Counted from the first letter of the stretch, positions 1-11,360 are shown. The stretch is DNA of 54,205 nt from Azolla pinnata (GCA_037176905.1 JBBBWG010029200.1:1-54205), one strand, 5' to 3'. Program-made: numbers and translations. Notes: a model not told the origin generated them from the sequence alone.

Positions 1-118
1 GGGTTTAGGGTTTAGGGTTTAGGGTTTAGGGTTTAGGGTTTAGGGTTTAGGGTTTAGGGTTTAGGGTTTAGGTTTAGAGTTTAGGGTTTAGGGTTTAGGG
101 TTTATGGTTTAGGGTTTT
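1..118 (+). repeat. TTTAGGG telomere-type array
   Basis: About ten exact TTTAGGG heptamers are followed by degenerate copies (a dropped base near 70, then GAGTTTAGGG and TTATGG variants). This is the usual plant telomere repeat. The G-rich strand reads 5' to 3' into the window, so it does not have the orientation of a normal left chromosome end, where CCCTAAA would be on the plus strand. It is therefore either interstitial or placed by a rearrangement or assembly join. Confidence 0.95.
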
Positions 119-666
119 CCCCTTTTTCACACACAGACGCATCCAGCAGAAGCACTAGCACTGCCTTTCTGTATGTATATACAGATGCCGATGCGCGTTA
201 ATATTGTTTATGTTTCGTGGGGCCCAAGTCGGAATCGCGACGGCCGTCGGAATCGACGATGAATCCATACAATGCGCGGAGCGTAGGATCGGGATCACAG
301 GCGGATCGCGGGCGCGGTTGTCGCGGGATCGGGCGGGATTTCATGGCGCTCGGTGTAGCGATAGCGCAGCGACGCGAAGCAGAACACGGCGAAGTTGACG
401 ATGATGAGCGCGGAGAGCGTGAAGAAGAAGTAGTCGAGGTGGCCGTCGTCGATGGAGCCCGACGCGGGGATCCAGCCGGGGCTTCCCGAGAGCCTCCCGA
501 CCACGTGAAGCAGCAAGACGTTGGCGTAGTTGCCGAGGGCGAGCGACACCGTGTTGAGCGCGGAGCCGACGCTGCGGATCGCGTCGGGGGCCTGGTCGTA
601 GAAGAAGTGCATCTGCCCGATGTACGTGAACGATTCCGACACGCCGACCGTCACGTAGATCGGCAC

Positions 667-1845
667 CTGTGAATTCAGGGTTTTCGAGCCAATTCAGGGT
701 TTAAGGCCATTTTAGGGTTTCCAAAAATTTAGGGTTTAGGGTTAATTTGGGTTCAGGGTTTTTCGACTGGTTTAGGGCTTTCCAGCCAATTCAGGGTTTA
801 AGGCCATTTTAGGGTTTCCAAAAATTTAGGGTTTAGGGTTTTTCGAGCGGTTTAGGGCTTTCCAGCCAATTCAGGGTTTAAGGCCATTTTAGGGTTTCCA
901 AAAATTTAGGGCTTAGGGTTAATTTGGGTTTAGGGTTTTTCAACCGGTTTAGGGCTTTCCAGCCAATTCAGGGTTTAAAGCCATTTTAGGGTTTCCAAAA
1001 ATTTAGGGTTTAGGGTTTTTCAACCGGTTTAGGGCTTTCCAGCCAATTCAGGGTTTAAGGCCATTTTAGGGTTTCCAAAAATTTAGGGCTTAGGGTTAAT
1101 TTGGGTTTAGGGTTTTTCAACCGGTTTAGGGCTTTCGAGCCAATTCAGGGTTTAAGGCCATTTTACGGTTTCCAAAATTTTAGGGTTTAGGGTTTTTCGA
1201 CCGGTTTAGGGCTTTCCAGCCAATTCAGGGTTTAAGGCCATTTTAGGGTTTCCAAAAATTTAGGGTTTAGGATTAATTTGGGTTTAGGGTTTTTCGACCG
1301 GTTTAGGGCTTTCCAGCCAATTTAGGGTTTCAGGCCATTTTAGGGTTTCCAAAAGTTTAGGGTTTAGGGTTTTTCAACCGGTTTAGGGTTTTCGAGCCAA
1401 TTCAGGGTTTCAGGCCATTTTAGGGTTTCCAAAAGTTTAGGGTTTAGGGTTAATTTGGGTTTATGGTTTTTCAACCGGTTTAGGGCTTTCCAGCCAATTC
1501 AGGGTTTCAGGCCATTTTAGGGTTTCCAAAAGTTTAGGGTTTAGGGTTTTTCGACCGGTTTAGGGCTTTCCAGCCAATTCAGGGTTTCAGGCCATTTTAG
1601 GGTTTCCAAAAGTTTAGGGTTTAGGGTTAATTTGGGTTTAGGGTTTTTCGACCGGTTTAGGGCTTTCCAGCCAATTTAGGGTTTCAGGCCATTTTAGGGT
1701 TTCCAAAAGTTTAGGGTTTAGGGTTTTTCAACCGGTTTAGGGTTTTCGAGCCAATTCAGGGTTTCAGGCCATTTTAGGGTTTCCAAAAGTTTAGGGTTTA
1801 GGGTTAATTTGGGTTTATGGTTTTTCAACCGGTTTAGGGTTGTGT
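667..1845. repeat. Telomere-derived higher-order tandem array in NPF intron 4
   Basis: Degenerate TTTAGGG-like monomers occur in two alternating forms, one with and one without the insert TTAATTTGGGTTTAGGG. The inserted form recurs near 740, 916, 1096, 1272, 1448, 1626 and 1802, giving a dimer of about 177 bp. The array fills most of intron 4 of NPF copy A and begins directly beside the exon 5 acceptor. Confidence 0.92.
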
Positions 1846-2589
1846 GTTTTTTACTTTACAAGTACCGATATACATACTTTATCAGTCATAAAGTGACAAT
1901 GTGTTTTTTTATTATTATCTATAAGCAGTGGTTATAACCCACATCGCGCGATATTTCGTGCTCGTTTCTCATTCGTATATTCGCGTTTGATAGTTTCCCG
2001 TAACGAATCGGCGCACCTGCCACAGGACGCTCAGGCTTCGCCGCCGATTCCACCTGAGCCGGGCGGTCTCGAGGAGGCCGGCCTCGAGCATGGCGAGGCC
2101 GATGATGGGCATTCCGAAGCCGATCCTCTGCAGGGCCGAGAGGCCTTCGGGGCGGCCCGTCCAGCGAGCGGCCAGCGGCATGAGCCAGCGGTGGTACACG
2201 GCAATGCACGCGACGACGGCGACCGAATCGACCGCGTAAAGAGACGCGGGCGGAATGTCGAGGAAGCCCCCGATCCGGGTGTCCATGTTGCTCCCCTGGA
2301 TGACGAAGAGCGAGAAGACCTGCGTGTACGCGGTCGTGTACAGGACGGTGCAGAGCCAGATGGGCACGACGCGCACCAGCCACTTCACCTCCTCCACCTG
2401 CGTCACCGTGCACAGCCTCCACGGGCTCGACGACGGCCCCGCCGCGACCGCCGCTGCCTTGTCTAGCCACCTTGCGGGAAAAAAAAAAAAAAAAAAAAAA
2501 AAAAACACTCGATATAAAAGGCAATGGGTGTTCATATCAGAGATTCCGTTCGATCGCAGCTTTCGATCGATCATTACCTATAAATAGAA

Positions 2590-4200
2590 GAGCCCTAAGG
2601 CGCTGTGACGCACTGATAGTATAAGGGCCAAGCGTTCTTTACAGAGATCTCGCATATTCGCCTCCCACTGTTTGATCAAAAGCTTTTCTATCGTCACCCT
2701 CCTTTCCTCGATATGAGCTTGCCCCACAGATAGCCAGAGTACAACCGAGCTTATTGTGTGTGCGAGAGTTTCAATATAAAGGCATTCCAAAGGTCTCACA
2801 ACTTTGCCAACCATCCTTTGATCGAAAGCTTTCGATTGTCGCCTTTAACCCTTCAACAACTGGCCCACAAACAGTTGACTATATAGATAACCCTATGTTG
2901 TGATACACAACACTATCGGAGCAAGTGTTCGTACTTGAGATCTGAAATCTTTGCCTCCCATCATTTGATTGAAGCTCCCCATCATCACCCTTCCTTAATG
3001 AGCTACCTCGTAAACAGCTAACTATAGATGACACTATAGTGTAAAACACCAAGTATAAAGGTAAGCGTGTCATATTAGAGATCTTACATCTTCATCTCCC
3101 ACCGTTTGATCGAAGCTTTCGATTCCTGACCCCTTCATTTTCTTTGATGAACTAGCCCACAAATATCTAGCTATAGTTCACTATAGCTGACTTTATGGTG
3201 TAAAACACGAAGTATAAAGGCAAGTGTGTCATATTAGAGATCTTACATCTTCATCTCCCACCGTTTGATCGAAGCTTTCGATTCCTCGCCCCTTCCTTTT
3301 TTTTAATGAGTTAACCCAAAGATACCTAGGTGTCTACAGCTGACTATAGATGACCATGCGGTGTAAAACACCAAGTATAAAAGCAAGTGTTTCATACTAA
3401 AGATCTTTATTTCCCACCGCTTGATCGAATCCTTCGATTCCTCGCCCCTTCCTTTTAATGAAGGTAGCCCACACAAATACCTAGTTATAACTTACTGTAA
3501 ATAACCCTAAGGTGTAAAACACTAAATATAAAGGTAAGTGTGTTATACTAAAGATCTTAGATGTTTATCTCCCACCGTTGTGATCGAAGCTTTCGATTTC
3601 CTCATTACTTCCTTTTTCTTTAATGAAGTAACCCATAAATATATGGTTACAACTAACTACAATTAATCCTAAGGTATAAAAAAAAATACTAAGTATAAGG
3701 CCAAGTGTTTCGTCATACTAGAGATCTCACATCTTCATCTCCCGTCGTATGATCGAAGCTTTCAATTCCTGACCCCTTCCTTTTGTTTGATGAACAAGGT
3801 TCGATCGAAACTCTCTCTCGAATCCTCAGCCCTCCCTTTTCTTTAATGAACTAGCCCACAAATGCGTGGCTACATCCGACTAGATAGCAGACCCTAAGGC
3901 GTAAAAGACGAAATATAAAAGCAAGTATTTCATACCAAAGATCTTATACAGTCAAACTCCCAAGATTGTGATCCAAGCTTTCAAACTCCTTTACCTCTTC
4001 TTTTTTCTTTAACCAACTAACCCACAAATATATGGCGACAACCGACTACATCGGGCCCTAAGGTGTAAAACACTAAATATCAAAGCAAGCGTTTTTCCTA
4101 CCAGAGATCTTACGTCTTCGTCTCCCGCCATTGTGATCGAACCGTTCGATCCTTACCTCTTCCATTTCTTTAATGAACCGGCCCACAAAATACGTGGCTA
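2590..4200. repeat. About 158-bp tandem repeat family in NPF intron 3 (copy A)
   Basis: About ten diverged copies share the landmarks CTCCCACCG, TTGATCGAAGCTTTCGA, CCCACAAATA and AAGTATAAAGGCAAGTG. Landmark spacing is about 156-170 bp (for example CTCCCACCG at 3096, 3255, 3411 and 3569). The same family recurs at 8590-9705 and 10505-10960 in the duplicate locus. I found no coding potential in it. Confidence 0.9.
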
Positions 4201-4659
4201 CAAGTCGACCAACGAATGGTGATGCTCGTAACACGCGAGAAAGCGCGATTGGGTCCGATTCAGGAAGAAGCGAAGAGACAGAAGCGAAGAGCACACCTCA
4301 GCGTGTCGGTGTGGGCGATCTTGCGGCTGCCGGGGATGGCGGAGCCGGCGAGGAGCCCGCGTCCGACTCGTCGAACTGGTCCGCGCCGAGGCTCACGACG
4401 TTGGGCAGGTTGCCGCCGAGGCCGAGCGCGATCGCGTAGATCGCGGCGTAGAACACGCCCAGCTGCAATCGGGTCGCCGCGCACCCGCCGCCGGAGCACG
4501 GCCGCGCCGGGGAATGCAGCGACGGGACGCTCGCGCCCAGGCTCAGCAGCACGAGGCCCTCCAATCCCGAACAAAATCGATTCAGAGCCGCAGACGGGCA
4601 CCTTAATCGCGTTGGGCGCGAACCGGATTTAGTTCAGAACACCCGAGTTTAGAGCGGCG

Positions 4660-5145
4660 CTGGGCCCAGAACCGGTTTCTAAGCCCTAACCGGCCTGAAA
4701 ATCGATGCAACAAAATCGCGTATCCATCGCATGGATTGGCCCTAGTTCAATTCGGGATGCCCTGGGTTTATAGTGTGATGTTTTGGGCCAGAACCCGTTT
4801 CTAAGTCTCGAAAGTCGCTGCCACAAAATCGCTTATCCATTGCATGGATTGGCCCTCATCCAATCCAGAATGTCATGTTTATGCTGATGCTTGGGCCCAA
4901 ACTGGTTTCTAAGTCTCAAAGCTCATTGCAACAAAATTGCTTATCCATTGCGTAGATTGGCCCTCATCCAATTCGGAATGCCAAGTGGAATGCCGATTCG
5001 GATGTCTGGGCCAGAACCGGTTTCTAAGCCTTAACCGGTCTGGAAATCGCTGCAACAAAATCGCGTATCCATTGCATGGATTGGCCCTGATCCAATTCAC
5101 GATGCCAAGTTTATAGCGACCGTTGGGCCAGAACCGATACCCAGC
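4660..5145. repeat. About 120-bp tandem repeat in NPF intron 2 (copy A)
   Basis: Four copies share GGGCCAGAACC, GGTTTCTAAG, CAACAAAATCGC, TATCCATTGCATGGATTGG and AATGCCAAGTTTATAG. Two further copies lie in intron 2 of copy B at about 11120-11360, so the repeat pre-dates the locus duplication. Confidence 0.88.
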
Positions 5146-5763
5146 ACCACCGTAAACCTCGGATCCCCCTGAATCCAGGCTCATTTTGTATGTACGAGGA
5201 GAAAAGGATTTATACGGCTTACGAGAATGCCTATGGCCTGGAAGAGGAGGGCGGACTTGTAGCGGCCCAGGTACGCATCGCCCACGAACCCGCCGAGCCC
5301 GGCCGACAGGTAGAGCGCTCCTTGCCAGTTGCTCGTATTGGATACTGCCGACGACGCCCCTTGGCGCAACACATCGGTCAGATAGACGACGAGGTTTGCT
5401 GATACGCCGAAGAGGCCCACGCACACCAGGCCCTGGTTCACTGGTTCCAACAACGGGGGATGAAAAAAAAGGGGGGGGAAAACAAAGACAAAACCCCACT
5501 TTGGTAACCCTTATGTCATTCAAATTAGCCTTATAAATTGGTTTCTAAGTTTATATATCCATGTAACAAACACCGAGTTGTAACTCTTACGCCATTCAAA
5601 TTAGCCTCATAAATTATTTCCCCGGCCCTGTAACAAACATAGGCCAACAAAGATCGACAAGAGTGTCACCTAGGATGAACGCAGCTCTCTTGAGACCACC
5701 CGTCGTTCCTCTGGGAGCTGGTTCCCCATGGATGTCCACAGATGCATCTCGAGTGACTTCCAT

Positions 5764-6680
5764 TGGAGCAAAACCTGTCGACAATGTAAAGCGCTTCTGT
5801 TGTTTGTTTAAGGCTTCTTTGATATATCAACCAAGAAGATGATCTTTGACCTTCTCCCCCCCCCCCCCCCCCCCTCGATTTTTAATTCATTATCCTAATC
5901 GCACATGTCTGTATGTCTGTTAGAGTCGTCGCACCCAGACATGAATCCAGAGGCATGACATTGTCCATCGATGTTGCATCCCTGCAACAGCAATGCGACA
6001 ACTTCTATCAGCTCTTCGCTCAAGTGTTGGGACGCCATCGCTCGGCATGTTCAATGTCCGCGAATTGAATCGCTCGATGTGTTTTTGTAGGCTCCACATG
6101 TAGTTAAGAGGATCGTAGGTCAGATTGTATTATTGCCCCGATGACCAACAAAAGATAATGTTAATGTTTACTAAATGCCAGAAGTGGCGCACAACGCAAA
6201 TCAATATAAGACTGGGACATATTTATGCTTGATCATGATTAATTGAGAAAGGCATTTGCTTACCAGCTAAAATACTCTGTAAAACAAACATAGAATACCT
6301 TGTTCTATATATATAAATATCTAAGAGAGCCTAATTTTATAGGAGAACTTGAGTCAAAGCGGCGGAAGCGGATCCGGGATGTGAACAAGGTGATGGGGAA
6401 TGCAAGGAAGGAATGCCTGGAATCCAAGAAGCAATTTAGATCTCCTCTTAGCATTGGTTTAGGGAGGTTTGAACCCACACCGAGCTGTTTAACCAAGTTT
6501 AGCCGACCTCGACTCAGCTCAAGCTTGAGATTCATTAACCAGTTCCGCACTCGGCTCGAGCTTCTGGTGACTCGGTGGTTTCATGTGCTTGCAGAGCCCT
6601 TAAAGCTAGTTACAACGAATGAAGTGCTCCCTTTTTTAGCAGAAATCATTGCGAAAAAACGAAAGGGATATTAACCTTGA
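5764..6680. other. Upstream flank of NPF copy A, no confident gene
   Basis: The first 60 bp match the flank of copy B (12042-12100). The rest, up to about 6980, has no counterpart there, so it was inserted into A or lost from B. It holds a C homopolymer near 5859-5873 and an open frame at 6300-6674 that I do not recognise and do not call as a gene. Confidence 0.6.
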
Positions 6681-6689
6681 TGTAATGTT

Positions 6690-6925
6690 TTGGCCTAAAC
6701 TGTTTTAAGTCGTAATTGGTCTAAAGCCTCGGCCTGTTTGAAACAGCTCGAGCTCGAGTTCTTTTCTTAAGCAGCTCGATATTAAATGGTTTGGCTTGAG
6801 ATCTCCTTAATCCGTTAGTCGGAGCCTCATTGTACAAGGAAGATGATATACTTACAAGGACACCCAATGTCTGGAAGGGGAAAGCGGCCGAGGTACGCAT
6901 CGCCCACGAAGCTGGGAAAAGAACA
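6690..6925 (-). pseudogene. NPF: NPF exon 2 scrap, copy C
   Basis: Positions 6856-6921 match the 3' part of exon 2 of the NPF genes. The minus strand reads FVGDAYLGR, then after an internal deletion and frame change a segment equivalent to FQTLGVL, followed by a GTAAG donor at 6855-6851. The adjacent 6690-6850 resembles the intron 2 tail of copy B (GGTTTGGCTTGAGAT, CTCCTTAATCCG). It is a third, more diverged and non-functional copy. Confidence 0.75.
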
Positions 6926-7017
6926 AGGGAGCAGGAAAGAGATAGAAAGATAGATAGATTTGATTGTTGTCTTCAAAGATCAAATATGACCTATAAGACA
7001 TGTATACAAAAAGAGAG

Positions 7018-7230
7018 AAAGAGAGCGCCACTAGAGTGGTATGAGATGTCGATAATAGTCTAGATCTATCTCTCGCCTTTCCTCTAACAACGACCCCATA
7101 AAAGATATATTAATGTCTTCTAAATAATAGAGTTGGCCCAAGAGACAAAAAGATACAACAATGGAATGTGCACCTAATTATCGAAAGTATAAGAAAAACT
7201 GAAGATGAATACAAGATATGGAAAAAGACT
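7018..7230. repeat. Duplicated upstream flank (partner of 12221-12425)
   Basis: GGTATGAGATGTCGATAAT, ATATTAATGTCTTCTAA and GGAATGTGCACC occur in the same order here and at 12240-12420. This marks the outer edge of the segmental duplication that made NPF copies A and B. The following 7231-7576 shows only low-complexity and AT-rich sequence. Confidence 0.85.
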
Positions 7231-8090
7231 CTGAAAGGTATCTTCTTCTTCTTCTTTTTTTTCAAAAGTTTTCCTTTTAGAAAACAAAGCATACATAAAA
7301 AGAAAACAGTACAACATTCAAATTGGACAAAAACAAAGGTATAAAATAGGAATAATAAGCGAAAGTAAGCAAGGTTTGAATCCCCTGTTTTATACTGTAA
7401 ATTTACCTCCATGGCAAGTTCTATTATAAGTAATGAATATCGTAGAATACTAGAGTATGAGATTGAACCGAATCGGCTAGCTCTTCAAAGGGTAGGCGTC
7501 TTCCTGTTCGTAGATGTCCGAAAGTGATTATAACTTGTGATAATTGTACTAGTAAAGTAGCGATATGTTTAATTTTACAAGTAACGATATACTTGTAAGT
7601 GGTGGCTACAACTCAATGTATATTTCCTAAATGAGCGGTCTACGATTCTAGGTGGCAACTGATCCATGTCACGATATAATGAGAAATAGAAAGTATTATA
7701 CATCGCGTGATATTCGTATCCGTTTCTCATTCGTATATTCACGTTTGCTATTTTTCTTTTTCGACGCAGATGCGAGTACTACGGATCTATGCACCTGCCA
7801 CAGGACGGTGATCGAATCGACCGCATACAAAGACGCGGGGGGAACGTTAATGAAGCCCCCGATCCGAGTGTCCATGTTGCTTCCCTAGATGATGAAGAGC
7901 GAGAAGACATGCGTGTACGCGGTCGTGTAGAGGATGGTGCAGAGCCAGACGGGGACGACGCGCACCAGCCACTTCACCGCCTCCACCTGCGTCACGGTGC
8001 ACAGCCTCCACGGGCCCCACGATCATCGCTGCCTTGTCTAGCCACCTTGCGAAAAAGGAAGACAAGAAAAGGAAGAAATTCGATCCGTTT

Positions 8091-8122
<32 letters not shown>
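8091..8122. repeat. AAC trinucleotide microsatellite
   Basis: An uninterrupted run of about ten AAC units lies in intron 3 of NPF copy B, between the exon 4 relic and the 158-bp repeat array. Confidence 0.95.
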
Positions 8123-8589
8123 CCATCTTCGAAACTTCGGCCAATGCATGAAAAAGATACAATAGTGGGATGCGTACAAACGGCAGCCGCCAGAAACATA
8201 AAACATTGGAAGTTGACTCAAACGGATGTATTATATAACTTCACCCCAAGTCTAGGAGACAATGATATATACAGCGAACAAGTTGAGGGATGCAGACAGA
8301 CCTGTCTCTCTCCCTCTTTTTATATGTCGATTGGCTGCACTGATTGCGTAAAATTTCAATATCACGAATCGTGATTCTTATTTGTAGGGAGGTAAAAAAA
8401 TAATCTCAGGAGAGGCACAAAATGGAGTTACTAGCCCTCTCATTAGATATTTTCACCTTCGCGTACGTAATTTAATGATATATAGATTATCACAAGTGAA
8501 TATAAAAAATGTCACTTATGATCAAGTTCTAACTAATGTGAGGAATTTTATTTCAAAAAAAAATTAAAAATAATACTCAAAGGAGATGT

Positions 8590-9705
8590 GACATCTAGGT
8601 CCTAGTGTTTTTATCGTCATCATTTATTAAACTAGCCCACAAATAACTGACTATAGATGATCCTATGGTATGAAACACTCGGTGTAAAGGCAACGGTGTT
8701 TATACCAGCGATCTCCTTTGATCGCAACTTTCGATCGTTGCCTGCAAACAGTTGACCCTAACGTTTGACACACTCTAGTGTAAGGACAAGTGTTCTTAAT
8801 AGAGATCTCACATCTTCGTCTTCCATTGTTTGATCAAAACGTTCAATCATCACCCTTCTTTTGTCAATGAGCTTGCCCACAAATAACCGAGTGCAACTCA
8901 CCCTATGGTGTGTGAGAGTACAATATAAAGGCAAGGAATTTCACACCAAAGATCTTACAACTTCGTTAACTATCATTTGATCGAAGCTTTCAATCGTCAC
9001 CTTTAATTCTTTAATAAATTGGCCCACAAATAGTTGACTATAACTAACCCTATACTTTGAAACACTACACTATAAAAGCAATTGTTCATACTCGAGATCT
9101 CACATCTTTGTCTCCCACCAATTTATCAAAGCTTTCGATCATCACCTTTCTTTATTTAATGAGCTCCTACATTTTCATCTCTTACAGTTTGATCGAAACT
9201 TTCGAATCCTCACCTCTTCCTTTTCTTTAATGAGCTAGCCTACAAATACCTAGGTATAGCTGACTATAGTTGGACCTAAGGTATAAAACACTTTATACTA
9301 GAGATCTTTAATCTTCGTCTCCCACTGTTGTGATCCAAGCTTTCGATTCTTCACCCCTTCCTTTTTTCTTATGAACTACCTCGCAAATATCTGGCTACAA
9401 CGAACTATAAGTGACCCTAAGTTGTAAAACACTAAATATAAATGCAAGTGTCATACTAAAGATCTGAGATCTTTATCTCTCACTGTTTGATCGAAACTTT
9501 TGATTCCTCACCCCTCACCCCTTCCTTTTCTTTACTGAACTAGCCCATAAATACCTAACTATAGTTGACTATAGTTGACCCTAAGGTATAAAATACTAAG
9601 TATAAAGCCAAGTGTTTCATATAAGAGATCTTACATCTTCGTCTCTTATAGTTTGATCGAAGCTTTTGATTCCTCACCCCTCCCTTTTCTTCGTGTCCCA
9701 CCGTT
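8590..9705. repeat. 158-bp tandem repeat family, copy B block 1
   Basis: This block carries the same landmarks as 2590-4200 (TTGATCGAAGCTTTCGA, CCCACAAATA, GTGTAAAACACTAAGTATAA). It occupies the equivalent intron of the duplicated NPF locus and is interrupted at its right side by the putative LTR insertion. Confidence 0.88.
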
Positions 9706-10504
9706 GTCGTGTGTCTTTTCACACATGATATGAAACATAATAATTTTATATTAGCTTAGCAGTTTGGTGTGGCGAGATTAAGGTCCGCAAGAGCTTCCAA
9801 AAGTATTTTACGGCATGTGAATCAGGCAAGTACGGTGAAAGTTATGGATTAATCAAGCTAGAAGACTTAGCGAGGCGGGAAAATACGATATCCCACATGA
9901 GCAGAATATAAGCAGTCCTTAAAACGTAATTTTTATTTGTATATTTCGGGGCGCTCTGTAGCTTTGTGCGGGCGGTGACTTTTCGTAGTGCTTGGTGCAT
10001 CCACGTTTTGTAATTTTTCGGAAACGAGTATGGACCGTATGCGGACGAGTTCGGTCGTGTGCGGACGAATTTAGCAAAAGCGCATACGAATACGGCGAGC
10101 GACTGTGCGGATACGAATACGGTGACGACTCCTAAAATTAGCTAAAGGGGAAAAAACGATCTCTAGAGACCAGAGGAACCCTAATCTGGAAAAGAAGGAA
10201 ACTCTTAAAATTAGCTAAAGGGGAAAAGACTCTCTCTCCCAAATTCGCCATCAAACCCTAATCTGCTCTCTCTCTCCTAAACTCTTAAAAACCCTAATCT
10301 GAAGCCTTGTCAATCGGGGGGGAAGCCTTGTGAACCTAATCTTGGGGATAATTTTTAATCTCTTTTCTATTGTTAATGATTATTATTAAATTTTATTCAT
10401 TTTAACTCTTCCGATAAACGAAACGCATGATTTTGGTATTCTCTGGTCGGAGGCTCCGGTGTCTTGCCTCAACTTTCACGTATCCTCGATGTAATTTCAC
10501 GACA
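9705..10504. mobile_element. Putative solo LTR inserted in the 158-bp array
   Basis: About 800 bp of unrelated sequence splits one repeat unit. Its ends are the short inverted repeat TGTCGTG and CACGACA, which fits the TG...CA ends of LTRs. It is flanked by CCGTT on the left and CCATT on the right, a possible five-base target duplication with one change. Inside are two copies of CTTAAAATTAGCTAAAGGGG and several CCCTAATCTG motifs. No coding capacity is seen. The family is not identified, and another class of non-autonomous element is possible. Confidence 0.5.
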
Positions 10505-10960
10505 CCATTATGATCGAAGCGTTCGAATCCTCACCTCTTCCTTTTTTCTTATGAACGAACCCACAAATATTTGGCTACAACAGACTACAGCTAACCCTAA
10601 GGTGTGAAACACTAAGTATAAAGGCAAGTGTGAAATCTTACATTTTCGTCTCTCACCGTAGTGTTGAAAGCTTTTGATTCTTCATCCCTTCCTTTTCTTT
10701 AATGAACTAACCCACAAATATCTGGCTACAACAGACGGCAGTTAACCCCAAGGTGTAAAACACTAAGTATAAAGGCAAATGTTTCACATAAGAAATCTGA
10801 CATCTTCGTCTCCCACCATTGTGATCGAAGCTTTCGATTTCTCACCCCTTCCTTTTTTTTAATGAAATAACCCACAAATATCAGGCTACATCTAACTATA
10901 TAGCAGAACCCTAAGGTGTAAAACACTAAGCATAAAAGCAAGTGTTTAACACACAGCGGC
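10505..10960. repeat. 158-bp tandem repeat family, copy B block 2
   Basis: The array continues to the right of the insertion. It runs directly into the truncated exon 3 remnant of NPF copy B at about 10963, so the exon truncation coincides with the edge of the array. Confidence 0.85.
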
Positions 10961-11119
10961 CCACCGGCCCTCGTTCTCAACGATGGTGTAGGAACACGGC
11001 GACGGCGGGGAATGCAGCAACGGGATGCTCGCCGTCGGGGCTCAACAACACCAGGCCCTCGAATCCGAAACAAAAAAAAAATTATTCAGAGGCACAAACA
11101 GACGTCGTAATTGATTGAG

Positions 11120-11360
11120 CGCAGGCCCAGTTCTACTTCTTGACCCGGCCCAAAAATCGCCGCAACAAAATCGCTTATCCATTGCATGGATCGGCCCCGA
11201 TCCCATTCAGAATACCCAAGTTTATAGCGACGCCAGGCTAGAACCAGTTTCTGAGCCTTGAACGGTCTCAAAATCGCTCATCCATTGCATGGATTGGCCC
11301 TAATCCAATTCAGAATGCCAGTGTTTATAGCCACGTTGGGTCAGAACCTGTTTCTAAGCC
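11120..11360. repeat. About 120-bp tandem repeat in NPF intron 2 (copy B)
   Basis: Two copies correspond to the four in copy A, with the landmarks CAACAAAATCGC, CCATTGCATGGATTGG and AGAACC followed by GTTTCT. Copy number has changed since duplication. Confidence 0.85.

Larger units (their letters stand above)
295..5763 (-). pseudogene. NPF: NPF7-like NRT1/PTR family transporter, copy A, broken in exon 3
   Basis: This is a proton-coupled nitrate/peptide-type membrane transporter gene with five exons on the minus strand: 5670-5763 (start ATG at 5763), 5223-5440 (218 bp), 4297-4558, 2017-2470 and 295-666 (stop). Exon 1 ends GGLKRAAFIL and exon 2 continues VNQGLVCVGLFGV, which lacks the ExxER motif, as I recall for NPF7 members. 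Exon 4 carries VTQVEEVKWLVRVVPIW and exon 5 carries GQMHFFYDQAPDA and GHLDYFFF, all NPF hallmarks. Every junction is GT-AG. Exon 3 is only 262 bp. It jumps from ADQFDESDA to SAIPGSRKIAHTD, loses roughly 90-100 residues including transmembrane segments, and changes frame (262 leaves phase 1, but exon 4 needs phase 2). The remaining exons are open and GC-rich. I judge it a recent pseudogene. A spliced product skipping the break cannot be excluded. Confidence 0.88.

Noticed and set aside
2474..2505. A-run beside NPF exon 4, read as the poly(A) tail of a retrocopy
   Set aside because: It lies in intron 3 just before a good acceptor (on the minus strand it is a T-run, a polypyrimidine tract), and the gene retains its introns.
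6300..6674. 124-codon open frame with a GGTTTGAACCC motif like a tRNA B-box
   Set aside because: No matching A-box, tRNA fold or protein family could be seen.
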